A stretch of DNA of 19,044 nt from positions 1 to 19,044 of the forward strand of contig WQUU01000271.1 in assembly GCA_009781925.1 (NCBI GenBank), given 5' to 3'. Below, piece by piece: positions 5,303 to 12,803 of the stretch. Both the position numbers and the translations under genes were made by a program. Below the pieces are notes generated by a model. That model saw nothing but the letters and a program-made list of their open reading frames with translations. It did not search any database and was not told where the DNA came from. The number at the start of each line of letters is the position of its first letter. The first letter of the stretch is position 1. The stretch comes from Bacillota bacterium (GTDB taxonomy: Bacteria > Bacillota > Clostridia > Oscillospirales > Oscillospiraceae).

Positions 5303-7933
5303 TTATATCCTCCGCTGCACCGCCTTCACGATTTCCACCAGAGGGATCATGCTGAAGGCCAGGCCCAGGGCGATGACGTACTCCAGAGGGCTGATGGAGG
5401 TGAAGCCGAAGGCGGCGTTCAGGAACGGAATGTAGATCACCGCAGTGGTCAGCAGCAGAGAGAGGCCGCCGGCCAGGAGCAGGGCGTTGTTGGAGGTTTT
5501 CAGCGTGAGGAGACTCCCGCGCTGGCTGCGCATGTTGAAGCTGTGGAAGATTTCCGCCATGCTCATGGTGAGAAAGGCCATGGTCATGCCGTCCGGACTG
5601 CCGCCGCCGACAGGGGAGACGCCGTGTTCCATACTGTGGCCGAGGAAGTAGGCCAGGAGCGTCAGCGCCGTGACCAGGAGGCCCTGGTAGGCGATGTCAA
5701 AGCCCATGCCGCCGGAAAAAATACCGGCCTGCGCCTCCCGGGGGGGGCGGCGCATGATGTCCGCCTCCGCCTTTTCAACCCCCAGGGCCAAGGCGGGAAA
5801 GCAATCCGTGATGAGGTTGATCCACAGCAGATGTACCGGCTTTAGAATGACAAAGCCCAGAAGCGTGGCGATGAAGATGCTTAAAACCTCGCTCATGTTG
5901 GAGCTCAGGAGGAACTGGATGGCCTTGCGGATGTTGTCGTAGATCCGTCGCCCCTCGGCGACCGCGTGCACAATCGTGGCAAAGTTGTCGTCCGCCAGAA
6001 CCATGTCCGCCACGTTTTTGGTGACGTCCGTGCCGGTGATGCCCATGCCCACGCCGATGTCGGCGCTTTTTAAACTGGGCGCGTCGTTGACGCCGTCCCC
6101 CGTCATGGCGGTGACACAGCCGGCCTTCCGCCAGGCCTTTACAATGCGCACCTTGTGCTCCGGCTGCACCCTGGCGTAGACCGAGACATCCCGGAAGACC
6201 TGGTCAAAGACCTCGTCGCTCATGTCGGAGATCATGGAGCCCTCGAGCGCCACGCCGCCCTCGGTCAAAATACCGAGTTCGGAGGCAATGGCTTTGGCGG
6301 TGGCGACGTGGTCGCCGGTGATCATGATGGGGCGGATACCGGCCTCGCGGCACTCCTGAATGGCGGCTTTTACCTCGGGCCGCACGGGATCGATCATCCC
6401 CGCAAGCCCGATGAAGCAGAGATTTTGCTCCAGCGCCGCCGGGCTCATGTCCGCCGGCAGGGACGCATAGCGCCGCCGCGCGGCCATGAGCACCCGCAGG
6501 GCCTTATCCGCCATACGGCCGTTTGCCTCCAGGATGGCTCTGCGCCGCTCCTCGCTCAAATGCCGTTCAACGCCGCCCTCCAGATAGGAAGTGCAGCGCC
6601 TTAAAATCTCGTCCGGCGCGCCTTTTGTGTACTGGACATAGCCGTCCGCCGTCCTATGTACCGTACTCATCATCTTGCGCATGCTGTCAAAGGGGGCCTC
6701 GCCCACCCGGGGGAATTCGCGCTTGAGCGCGGGTTTTAAGAGGCCAAGCGTTTTTGCGTAGCTGACCAGGGCGGCCTCGGTGGGCTCGCCCTGGGCCTGC
6801 CCGTCCTCGCCCAGTTCCGCGTCGGAACACAGGGCCATGGCCGACCCCAGGAGTTTCTCGTCGCCGCCGTAGTGTTCAACCACAGTCATCCTGTTTTGCG
6901 TCAGGGTGCCGGTCTTGTCCGAGCAGATGATCTGGGCGCAGCCCAGGGTCTCCACGGCGGTGAGTTTCCTTATGATGGCGTTGTTCCGGGACATGTTGGT
7001 CACGCCGATGGACAGTACGATCGTCACAACCGCGACCAGGCCCTCCGGGATCGCGGCCACCGCCAGGGACACGGCGATCATGAACCGATCCAGCAGAATC
7101 GTCCCCGTGACCTTTCCGGCCTCCAAAATGCCGACCACAAAGATAAAGGCGCAGATACCGGTCACGAGATAAGTTAAAATTTTTGAGAGTTGGCTCAGCC
7201 GCTTTTGCAGGGGGGTCTGACCGGATTCCGCGGTCTCGAGGATGTTTGCGATCTTGCCCATCTCCGTGTCCATGCCGGTGGCCGTGATGACGGCCGTACC
7301 CCGGCCGTAGGCGACCGTGCTGCCCATGTAGACCATGTTCGCCCGATCTCCGAGGGTGATCTCCTGACCGGGGGCGGCCAGATTCAGCGCGGTGATGAGC
7401 TTCTGCACCGGCACGCTCTCTCCGGTCAGGGCCGCCTCCTCGACCTGGAGGGAACTGGCCTCGATCAAACGCCCGTCCGCCGGCACGGCGTCCCCGGCCT
7501 CGAGCAGGATCACGTCGCCGGTCACCAGTTCCTCGCTCCTGACCGGGCGGACATGTCCGCCGCGCAAGACCCGGCTGGTAGCGGCGGACATGGTCTGCAG
7601 GGCTTCAATGGCGTGTTCGGCCTTGTTCTCCTGGTAGACGCCCAAAACGGCGTTGATCAGCACCACGGTCAGGATAATGATCACATCGGCGTACCCCTCG
7701 CCCGAGTGGGCCGCCGTAATAGCTGAAATTACCGCCGCCGCAATGAGCATGAGAATCATGGGGTCGGCGAGCTGGGCAAAAAAGCGGCGCAGGAGGGAGG
7801 TCTTTTTGACCTCCTTGAGGCGGTTTTTTCCGTTTTTCTCGAGCCGCGCGGCGGCCTCAGATGCGCTTAAGCCCTCGCGGGAGCTTTGCAGTTCCCGCAG
7901 GGCGTCCTCAGCGCTTTCATCGTAGTATTTCAT
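5303..7933 (-). CDS. Calcium-transporting P-type ATPase (SERCA/PMCA-like, P2 type)
   Basis: This 876-residue pump exports cations, very likely Ca2+, at the cost of ATP. Seen in order are: an N-terminal cation-ATPase domain; TGES of the actuator domain at residues 170-173; the M4 motif IPEGL; the phosphorylation site DKTGT with Asp339; and the hinge TGDGVND at 611-617. In the membrane region, SSNMSEV (M5) and NLITD (M6) keep residues equivalent to SERCA Asn768/Glu771 and Asn796/Thr799/Asp800. With the M4 glutamate these are most of the calcium ligands, which favours calcium over Na/K or manganese. Length fits bacterial calcium pumps such as B. subtilis YloB and Listeria LMCA1. GGAG lies about 10 nt before the ATG. 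The gene is monocistronic, with repeats upstream. Confidence 0.95.
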   Translation of the reverse strand: MKYYDESAEDALRELQSSREGLSASEAAARLEKNGKNRLKEVKKTSLLRRFFAQLADPMILMLIAAAVISAITAAHSGEGYADVIIILTVVLINAVLGVYQENKAEHAIEALQTMSAATSRVLRGGHVRPVRSEELVTGDVILLEAGDAVPADGRLIEASSLQVEEAALTGESVPVQKLITALNLAAPGQEITLGDRANMVYMGSTVAYGRGTAVITATGMDTEMGKIANILETAESGQTPLQKRLSQLSKILTYLVTGICAFIFVVGILEAGKVTGTILLDRFMIAVSLAVAAIPEGLVAVVTIVLSIGVTNMSRNNAIIRKLTAVETLGCAQIICSDKTGTLTQNRMTVVEHYGGDEKLLGSAMALCSDAELGEDGQAQGEPTEAALVSYAKTLGLLKPALKREFPRVGEAPFDSMRKMMSTVHRTADGYVQYTKGAPDEILRRCTSYLEGGVERHLSEERRRAILEANGRMADKALRVLMAARRRYASLPADMSPAALEQNLCFIGLAGMIDPVRPEVKAAIQECREAGIRPIMITGDHVATAKAIASELGILTEGGVALEGSMISDMSDEVFDQVFRDVSVYARVQPEHKVRIVKAWRKAGCVTAMTGDGVNDAPSLKSADIGVGMGITGTDVTKNVADMVLADDNFATIVHAVAEGRRIYDNIRKAIQFLLSSNMSEVLSIFIATLLGFVILKPVHLLWINLITDCFPALALGVEKAEADIMRRPPREAQAGIFSGGMGFDIAYQGLLVTALTLLAYFLGHSMEHGVSPVGGGSPDGMTMAFLTMSMAEIFHSFNMRSQRGSLLTLKTSNNALLLAGGLSLLLTTAVIYIPFLNAAFGFTSISPLEYVIALGLAFSMIPLVEIVKAVQRRI

Positions 7934-7950
7934 AATAGTAGGCTCCGAAA

Positions 7951-8112
7951 TTCAAGGACACTCCCTCAGGCAGGCCGCAAGGGCGGCGGCCTGCCAGCTC
8001 CCTCGAAGAGGGAGCCCGGTGCCTCTTAATCTGTGTGCACAATGTTTGCGGCACCGTGCCTCCCTCCATGAGGGAGGTGGCGGCGTAGCCGCCGGAAGGA
8101 GTGCCTTTGACC
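7951..8112. repeat. Head-to-head pair of GAGGGAG-hairpin intergenic repeats
   Basis: One copy lies on the minus strand (about 7951-8016), with hairpin GCTCCCTC-gaa-GAGGGAGC at 7997-8015. A second lies on the plus strand (about 8056-8112), with CTCCCTC-cat-GAGGGAG. Both end in a GGAGTG(T/C)C..TTGA signature. They face each other around CGGTGCC (8017-8023) and GGCACCG (8050-8056), so the whole block is a large imperfect palindrome. A third copy is at 15579-15642. This accounts for most of the ATPase-TetR gap; I see no gene in it. Confidence 0.75.
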
Positions 8113-8179
8113 TACACTTTACCAGTAGAAAACCGCAAAGTCAAGGAAAATTCACTGCAAAATTTTCGGAAAAACCCCC

Positions 8180-8208
8180 TTGACATTGCGGTTGACTTGT
8201 GCTATATT
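8180..8208 (+). promoter_or_regulatory. SigmaA promoter of the TetR-ABC operon
   Basis: TTGACA at 8180-8185 and TATATT at 8203-8208 are separated by 17 bp. This is a strong vegetative promoter, with a start near 8215 inside the adjoining operator, so bound repressor would block it. Confidence 0.9.
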
Positions 8209-8236
8209 CTCAATCGACCAATATGGTCGATTGAGA
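8208..8236 (+). promoter_or_regulatory. TetR operator: perfect 29-bp dyad over the transcription start
   Basis: TCTCAATCGACCA (8208-8220) and its exact complement (8224-8236) surround an ATA core. It begins at the last base of the -10 box. A related half-site, CGGTCGATTTGA at 8270-8281, matches the right arm at 10 of 12 positions. Position and symmetry point to autoregulation by the downstream TetR protein. Confidence 0.85.
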
Positions 8237-8264
8237 GGTCTACACAGAAGCCGAGGTGACAGAA

Positions 8265-8918
8265 TTGACCGGTCGATTTGACGCGTTCCATGAGCTGGAA
8301 CCGGAGAAGCAAAAGCGCATCCTGGACGCGGCGCTCAAGGAGTTCTCGGAAAAGGGGTTTAAGCGCGCCTCCACAAACGCCATCGCGGAGAGCGCGCAAA
8401 TCGGCAAGGGCATGCTGTTTTACTACTTCGGCTCCAAGGGGGAGCTGTTTGACTTCCTCTGCGGATACTGCATCGAGTTCTTCCGCCGGGAATATCTGGA
8501 TCGTTTTCTGCCAAGGGGGGGGGACGACGGGGACTTTATCCGCCGCCAGCAGCGCATGGCGGAGCTCAAGCGCAAGGCCATGGGGGAGATCCCGCTGATT
8601 TTCCATATGTTCGAGAGCTTTTACAGGCCGGAGAACGCCGCGTACATCAAGAAGTACGCGGAGCCCCTCGCCGAACAGCGGCGGCAATTTATTCAGAGCC
8701 TCTATGAGGGCCTGGATCTGAGCCTGCTCCGCGCGGATTTGGAGCCCCTGCGCGCGCTGCGCTACATCACCTGGCTCATGGACAGCTACACTGCGGAGAT
8801 CGAGCGGAAGGCCGCGCACGGCGACCTTGACGCGGCGGACGAGGCCGCTCTGGCGGCGGAGTGGGCGCGCTATGACGCCTTTACTGAGGATTTACGAAAA
8901 TTGTTCTATCATAATTGA
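8265..8918 (+). CDS. TetR/AcrR family transcriptional regulator
   Basis: The 217-residue protein has the N-terminal TetR helix-turn-helix (EKQKRILDAALKEFSEKGFKRASTNAIAESAQIGKGMLFYYF broken across roughly residues 12-53, with KGMLFYYFGSK as the recognition-helix end), then a helical ligand-binding domain with no recognisable signature. The start was chosen as TTG at 8265 because GAGGTGA (8254-8260) lies 5 nt upstream. The GTG at 8256 overlaps that site and has none of its own. It is the first gene of an operon with an ABC ATPase and permease, so it probably represses an efflux pump until a toxic compound binds. A perfect operator covers its promoter. A homologous regulator with the same arrangement lies at 12164. 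Confidence 0.92.
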   Translation: MTGRFDAFHELEPEKQKRILDAALKEFSEKGFKRASTNAIAESAQIGKGMLFYYFGSKGELFDFLCGYCIEFFRREYLDRFLPRGGDDGDFIRRQQRMAELKRKAMGEIPLIFHMFESFYRPENAAYIKKYAEPLAEQRRQFIQSLYEGLDLSLLRADLEPLRALRYITWLMDSYTAEIERKAAHGDLDAADEAALAAEWARYDAFTEDLRKLFYHN

Positions 8919-8932
8919 GGGGGAAATCATCT

Positions 8933-9643
8933 ATGTCCATTCTGGAAACCAAGGATCTGCACAAGAAGTTCGGGCAGTTTGAAGCGCTCAAGGGCGTCAA
9001 TCTGGCGGTGGAGCCGGGCGAGGTTCACGCCTTTCTGGGCCCCAACGGCGCGGGCAAGACCACGACCATCCGCTGCCTGCTGGGGATTTTGAAGGCCAGT
9101 TCCGGTTCCGTCAGCCTCTTCGGGCAGGACGCCTGGAAAAACGCCGTGGCTCTGCACAGGCGTCTGGCCTACGTCCCCGGGGACGTGAACCTCTGGAACA
9201 ATCTCACGGGCGGCGAAGTCATCGACCTTTTTCTCTCCCTGCGGGGCGCAAAGCCGGACGCAAAAGTCCGGGAGACCTATCTGCAGCGCTTTGAGCTCGA
9301 CCCCGCCAAGAAATGCGGGACATACTCCAAAGGCAACCGCCAAAAAGTCGCCCTGGTGGCGGCCTTCGCCTCCGGCGCGGAACTGTACATCCTCGACGAG
9401 CCCACGTCCGGCCTCGACCCCCTGCTGGAGAAGGTGTTTCAGGACTGCGTCCACGAGCTCAAGGCCGAGGGCAAGAGCGTATTGCTCAGCAGTCACATCA
9501 TGAGCGAGGTGGAGAAGCTGGCTGACCGCGTCAGCATCATCAAAGAGGGCGAGCTTGTCATGGACGGCGCAATGGCAGACATTGCCGCCCGGGGTGAGAC
9601 GCTGGAAGATCTGTTCCTCTCCGAATACGAGGGAAAGGGGTAA
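8933..9643 (+). CDS. ABC transporter ATP-binding protein (efflux)
   Basis: This 236-residue nucleotide-binding subunit powers the permease encoded next. Walker A GPNGAGKT is at residues 36-43, a degenerate signature YSKGNRQKV replaces LSGGQ (as is usual in this ABC-2 export group), Walker B is LYILDEPTSGLDP, and the switch histidine is in LSSHIMSE. GAGGGGG ends about 9 nt before the ATG at 8933; the longer TTG-initiated reading overlaps the regulator stop and lacks a site. It follows the TetR gene by 14 nt and precedes the permease by 6 nt, so all three are co-transcribed. The exported compound is unknown; drug or peptide efflux is inferred from context. Confidence 0.95.
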   Translation: MSILETKDLHKKFGQFEALKGVNLAVEPGEVHAFLGPNGAGKTTTIRCLLGILKASSGSVSLFGQDAWKNAVALHRRLAYVPGDVNLWNNLTGGEVIDLFLSLRGAKPDAKVRETYLQRFELDPAKKCGTYSKGNRQKVALVAAFASGAELYILDEPTSGLDPLLEKVFQDCVHELKAEGKSVLLSSHIMSEVEKLADRVSIIKEGELVMDGAMADIAARGETLEDLFLSEYEGKG

Positions 9644-9649
9644 GCGGAC

Positions 9650-11263
9650 ATGTTTGCGAATTTTCCGCGTTACACCCGTTTTATCGCGCGGCGCGAGCGG
9701 GTGATCAGCCTCGGCTGGATCATCGGGCTGGTGGCTTTTATCGCAGCCATCACCGCGGCCTATCCGAACCTTTTCGCCTCATACGACGCGCTGAAGGCCA
9801 TGGTGCAGACGGTAAACTCCCCCGGTATGGTCGCCATGATGGGCCCCGTCTTCGGCTTTCCGGACAACTTGAACACCCCCATGGTCATGGCCCAGCAGTG
9901 TCTGCTTTGGGTCGCTTTGGCTGCGGCCGTGATGAATATCTTCTTTGTCATCCGCCACACCCGGACGGACGAGGAGCTGGGCCGGCACGAGATGCTCGCT
10001 TCCCTGCCGGTGGGCCGGCTCACGGGCAGCCTGGCCACGCTGTGCTCCGCCTTTGTCCTCAATCTCCTCATCTCCGTGATTTCGGCCGCCCTGGTGATTC
10101 TGGTGCTCGGCCATGTGACCATCCAGGGCAGCGTTCCGGGCAGTGTCGCGGCAGGCGCTTTCGCCTACTGCCTCTCCATCGGGGCACAGGGCTTTGCCTT
10201 CGCCGGAATTACCCTTCTGGTGGCCCAGCTGTTTTCCACCTCCTCCGGCACGATGGGCGTGTCCGTCGCTCTGCTGATCGTGTTTTATATGATCCGCGCC
10301 GTGGGAGACATGCAAGGCAGCGCCCTGACCTATCTCTCCCCCCTGGGCCTGGGGCTCCGGGTGCAGGCCTTTTACACCAACGCCTTCTGGCCGATTATCG
10401 TACTTGTGGCGGAGGGGCTTGTCATCGGGGGAATCGCGCTCATGATTAACGCCAAGCGCGACGTGGGCATGGGCGTCTTCGCGGCCCGGAAGGGCAGAGT
10501 CCACGCCAAGCGCGGCATGTGTTCGCCTCTGGGTTTTTCTTGGCGCCTCCTGCGCAACGCCATGATCGCCTGGGCCGCCGCGCTGCTTCTCCTGGGCGCG
10601 GCCTACGGCAGCGTCGCGGGGCAGTCGTCGGTCTATTCGGAGGGCAACGGCATGATGGCGCAGATGATCAACAATATGGGCGGCTATGAGTCGCTGGTTG
10701 TCACGATCATGGGGCTGCTCATTTCGGTACCGCTCATCGTCGCCATGAATAAACTGCGCAGTGAGGAGAGACGCGGCAGGATTGAGCAGGTTTTGTCCAA
10801 AGCCGTCTCCAGGGGGAGCGCCTTCCTGAGTTATCTCTGCATCGCGGTGCTGGCCTCCCTTCTGTTCCCCTTTCTCCTGGTCATCGGCTTCTACGCGGTG
10901 GGCGCGTCCTCCGCGCCGGCCGGGACGCTCGACCTGGCTGCGCTGCTCAAGGCGTCCTATGGCTATCTCCCGGCGCAGCTGTGCATGATTGGCCTCTCCG
11001 CCTTCCTCGTGGGCTGTTTCCCGAAGCTCACCTCCCTGAGCTGGGTGATGTTCGCCTACTCCTTCCTCGTGGTCTACTTCGGCGGCATGTTCCAAGTGCC
11101 GGAGGCCATGAAAAAGATCTCCCCCTTCGGCAATGTCCCGCAGCTTTTGATCCAGGGCCAGGAGTTGAAAGCCCTGCCGCTCGTCATCCTCTGCGTGATC
11201 GCGGTGGCGCTGATGGCCGCGGGCCTCATCGGCTACCGCAGGCGGGACATCCTGGGGACGTAA
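9650..11263 (+). CDS. ABC-2 type exporter permease (large, TnrB3-like)
   Basis: This 537-residue integral membrane protein has about 12 hydrophobic segments in two halves, which suggests an internally duplicated ABC-2 permease working as a single chain. The first half starts YTRFIARRERVISLGW and has VIRHTRTDEELGRHEMLASLPVGRL, a cytoplasmic loop typical of this family; the second half has the parallel loop MNKLRSEERRGRIEQVLSKAVSR. The matched RTDEE-GR/RSEERRGR loops probably contact the ATPase. From memory it resembles the COG3559 group annotated as exporters of polyketide antibiotics; the substrate here is not shown. GAAAGGGG lies about 9 nt before the ATG. No clear terminator is seen before the rpsT promoter. 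Confidence 0.92.
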   Translation: MFANFPRYTRFIARRERVISLGWIIGLVAFIAAITAAYPNLFASYDALKAMVQTVNSPGMVAMMGPVFGFPDNLNTPMVMAQQCLLWVALAAAVMNIFFVIRHTRTDEELGRHEMLASLPVGRLTGSLATLCSAFVLNLLISVISAALVILVLGHVTIQGSVPGSVAAGAFAYCLSIGAQGFAFAGITLLVAQLFSTSSGTMGVSVALLIVFYMIRAVGDMQGSALTYLSPLGLGLRVQAFYTNAFWPIIVLVAEGLVIGGIALMINAKRDVGMGVFAARKGRVHAKRGMCSPLGFSWRLLRNAMIAWAAALLLLGAAYGSVAGQSSVYSEGNGMMAQMINNMGGYESLVVTIMGLLISVPLIVAMNKLRSEERRGRIEQVLSKAVSRGSAFLSYLCIAVLASLLFPFLLVIGFYAVGASSAPAGTLDLAALLKASYGYLPAQLCMIGLSAFLVGCFPKLTSLSWVMFAYSFLVVYFGGMFQVPEAMKKISPFGNVPQLLIQGQELKALPLVILCVIAVALMAAGLIGYRRRDILGT

Positions 11264-11319
11264 AAAACAAAATCGCAAGAAAAAATCAAGAACAAATGAC
11301 CGAATTCAAGAGAAAACGC

Positions 11320-11348
11320 TTGCATTTTTCCGCTCCTGATGGTAAAAT
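11320..11348 (+). promoter_or_regulatory. SigmaA promoter of rpsT
   Basis: TTGCAT (11320-11325) and TAAAAT (11343-11348) are 17 bp apart. The start would be near 11355, giving a leader of about 60 nt before the S20 gene. Confidence 0.7.
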
Positions 11349-11416
11349 AATTTTCCGCAGGTTTTATTCCCATGGCGATTTGACCTGACTATTTTTAGAG
11401 GAGGTGGCGACAGAAT

Positions 11417-11680
11417 ATGCCCAATATCAAATCTTCCGAGAAGAGAGCGCAAATCGGAAAAGTCCGCAACGCCCGCAACAAGGCCGACAAGTCCGCGCTG
11501 AAGACGACCCTTAAGAAGTTTGACGCGGCGGCGGCCGGCGGAGATCAAGCGGCAGCCGCGGCTTCCCATAAAATTGCGGTCAAGTCCGTAGACCGCGCGG
11601 TATCAAAGGGCCTGATCCACAAGAATAACGCGGCCCACAAGAAGTCCAAGATGGCAAAAAAAATGAACGGGTTAGGCTGA
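11417..11680 (+). CDS. rpsT: 30S ribosomal protein S20
   Basis: This 87-residue, lysine- and alanine-rich protein begins MPNIKSSEKRAQIGKVRNARN and ends HKNNAAHKKSKMAKKMNGL, both diagnostic of bacterial S20, a primary 16S rRNA-binding protein of the small subunit. GAGGAGGTGG lies about 9 nt before the ATG, one of the strongest ribosome binding sites in the window. It is monocistronic with its own promoter. The expected terminator after the stop is only half present (see 11690-11704). It is a core gene and a useful anchor for comparing this locus with relatives. Confidence 0.98.
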   Translation: MPNIKSSEKRAQIGKVRNARNKADKSALKTTLKKFDAAAAGGDQAAAAASHKIAVKSVDRAVSKGLIHKNNAAHKKSKMAKKMNGLG

Positions 11681-11689
11681 TTTAAAAAT

Positions 11690-11704
11690 AAAATCCCCGC
11701 CGAA
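11690..11704 (+). other. Probable broken rpsT terminator / left edge of the AT-rich island
   Basis: These 15 bases are identical to 5255-5269, the ascending arm and loop start of the functional terminator after the zinc-ribbon gene. Here the descending GCGGGG arm and T-run are missing and unrelated sequence follows from 11705. This suggests an insertion or deletion break inside the loop. Confidence 0.45.
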
Positions 11705-11780
11705 TGCGCGCCTGACATAAGAAAACATCACGAAACCTTGTAAAATCAATACTTTACAGGCAGGCGGGCAAACGGAGAAG

Positions 11781-11820
11781 CAAAACAGGACGCAGTTATC
11801 AAAGCAGCGTCCTTGTTTTT
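11781..11820 (+). terminator. Hairpin terminator/attenuator upstream of the repA stub
   Basis: AGGACGC (11787-11793) pairs with GCGTCCT (11807-11813) across a 13-nt loop, followed by TGTTTTTT. It has the form of an intrinsic terminator. No gene precedes it in the island, so it may have been a leader attenuator of the decayed replication gene or the end of a lost gene. Confidence 0.65.
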
Positions 11821-11852
11821 TACCCAGATAACTGAAAATAGAATATCATAAA

Positions 11853-11909
11853 ACCCGTTACCGGGCAAGGCCGAGAGTGTAAAAAACTCCCGGTCTTTTT
11901 TATGCCCGG
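11853..11909 (+). promoter_or_regulatory. Nested-hairpin leader with T-run before the repA stub
   Basis: An inner stem, CCGAGAG (11871-11877) with CTCCCGG (11887-11893), one mismatch, is followed by TCTTTTTT. An outer stem, CCGGGCA (11861-11867) with TGCCCGG (11903-11909), encloses it. CCCGTTACCGGG at 11853-11864 offers a competing fold that would use the outer arm. The layout recalls an attenuator controlling the replication gene. Confidence 0.45.
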
Positions 11910-11928
11910 AGCGCGAAAGGAGCCACGC

Positions 11929-12063
11929 ATGAACCAACCACAGCCATACGGCTATTACTACGGCAACGAAGCCGACCAGTATACATTTTACCGCTTACCC
12001 AAAGCCCTGGTTACCAATTCGCAAGAGGAAACGATTACATATATCTTACAAGGCGATATTTAA
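11929..12063 (+). pseudogene. Truncated RepA_N replication initiator (N-terminal stub)
   Basis: This 44-codon reading frame starts at an ATG with GAAAGGAG 6 nt upstream. Its first 30 residues include YYYGNEADQYTFYRLPKALV, which resembles the start of the RepA_N initiators of Firmicutes plasmids and integrative elements (family form FYRIPKALF). Those proteins are several hundred residues long. After about residue 31 the reading changes to unrelated sequence (SQEETITYILQGDI) and stops, so the gene has been cut near 12018. It cannot be a working initiator. It is the best evidence that this AT-rich region derives from a plasmid or integrative element. The identification rests on a short match, made without a database search. 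Confidence 0.65.
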
Positions 12064-12090
12064 TATCCTCTTTAGAAAAATAAAATTAAC

Positions 12091-12144
12091 TATTGACCTA
12101 TAAGGGAAAAAGCGATATAATGGTATTGACCTTATAGGTTAATA
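12091..12144 (+). promoter_or_regulatory. Promoter and paired operators of the second TetR gene
   Basis: TTGACC (12093-12098) and TATAAT (12116-12121) are 17 bp apart. TATTGACCTATAAGG at 12091-12105, covering the -35, recurs inverted at 12130-12144 with one mismatch. The downstream copy lies within TATTGACCT-TAT-AGGTTAATA (12124-12144), a near-perfect dyad over the transcription start. The layout parallels the operator at 8208-8236 and implies self-repression. Confidence 0.8.
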
Positions 12145-12163
12145 ACGTATGGAGGATGTAACC

Positions 12164-12787
12164 TTGCCTACAAAACTACTTGAGTTGGAAGAAGAAAGGC
12201 GCAACGCCATTTTGAACGCCGCCCTTAAAGAGTTTGCCGCCAAAGGGTATAATGAGGCTTCTACAAATATTATTGCAAAAGAATCGGGCATTTCAAAGGC
12301 GCTGATGTTTCACTATGCAAACAATAAGAAAGACCTCTTTTTCTTCGTGTACGAGTATTTCACCGACATGATGAACAAAGAGTATTTTGAACAGATGAAT
12401 TATGACGAAAAGGACATTTTGGAAAGGCTGCGCCAATCGTACTTTTTGCAGCTTGAGTTAGTAAAAAAATATCCGTGGATTTTTGAGCTTAACAAATTAT
12501 CCACCGCTACTAATCCCGACGAAATAAAAAGAGAGCTTGAAGAAAAATCTATAAACAGCCAACCACAATGCTATGAACAGTTGTTTGACTCGATTGACGA
12601 AACAAAGTTCAGAGATGGGCTGGATATAGAAAAATGCAAGCAATTTATTCTATGGGCTAATCTTGGTTTTACAAATCAAATACTCGAAGAAGCCCGAAAC
12701 TGTGCGTTTGACAAATGGGACTATGATAGCATAGTCGCAAAGCTCGATAGCAATTTGCAGGAATTGAGAAAATTATTTTATAAGTGA
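12164..12787 (+). CDS. TetR/AcrR family transcriptional regulator (island copy)
   Basis: The 207-residue protein has a TetR DNA-binding domain (RRNAILNAALKEFAAKGYNEASTN, then ISKALMFHYANNKKDLF) clearly related to the regulator at 8265; both share AALKEF-x-x-KG-x-x-x-AST. The start is taken as TTG at 12164, giving MPTKLLELEEE, a common opening for this group, because GGAGGATG (12151-12158) lies just upstream. The ATG at 12149 overlaps that site and has none of its own. Codons are AT-rich, unlike the first copy. The next gene starts 17 nt later, so the regulator probably controlled the flavodoxin-type gene, which is now truncated. Confidence 0.92.
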   Translation: MPTKLLELEEERRNAILNAALKEFAAKGYNEASTNIIAKESGISKALMFHYANNKKDLFFFVYEYFTDMMNKEYFEQMNYDEKDILERLRQSYFLQLELVKKYPWIFELNKLSTATNPDEIKRELEEKSINSQPQCYEQLFDSIDETKFRDGLDIEKCKQFILWANLGFTNQILEEARNCAFDKWDYDSIVAKLDSNLQELRKLFYK

Positions 12788-12803
12788 AAGGGCGAAAAGC
12801 CAC

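Noticed and set aside
9779..11278. 499-codon minus-strand frame opposite the ABC permease
   Set aside because: The His/Arg/Gly-rich product is typical of an antisense frame to membrane-protein codons; the plus strand has a coherent permease.
11746..11937. 63-codon minus-strand frame in the island leader region
   Set aside because: It lies across two terminator-like hairpins with no ribosome binding site or recognisable sequence.
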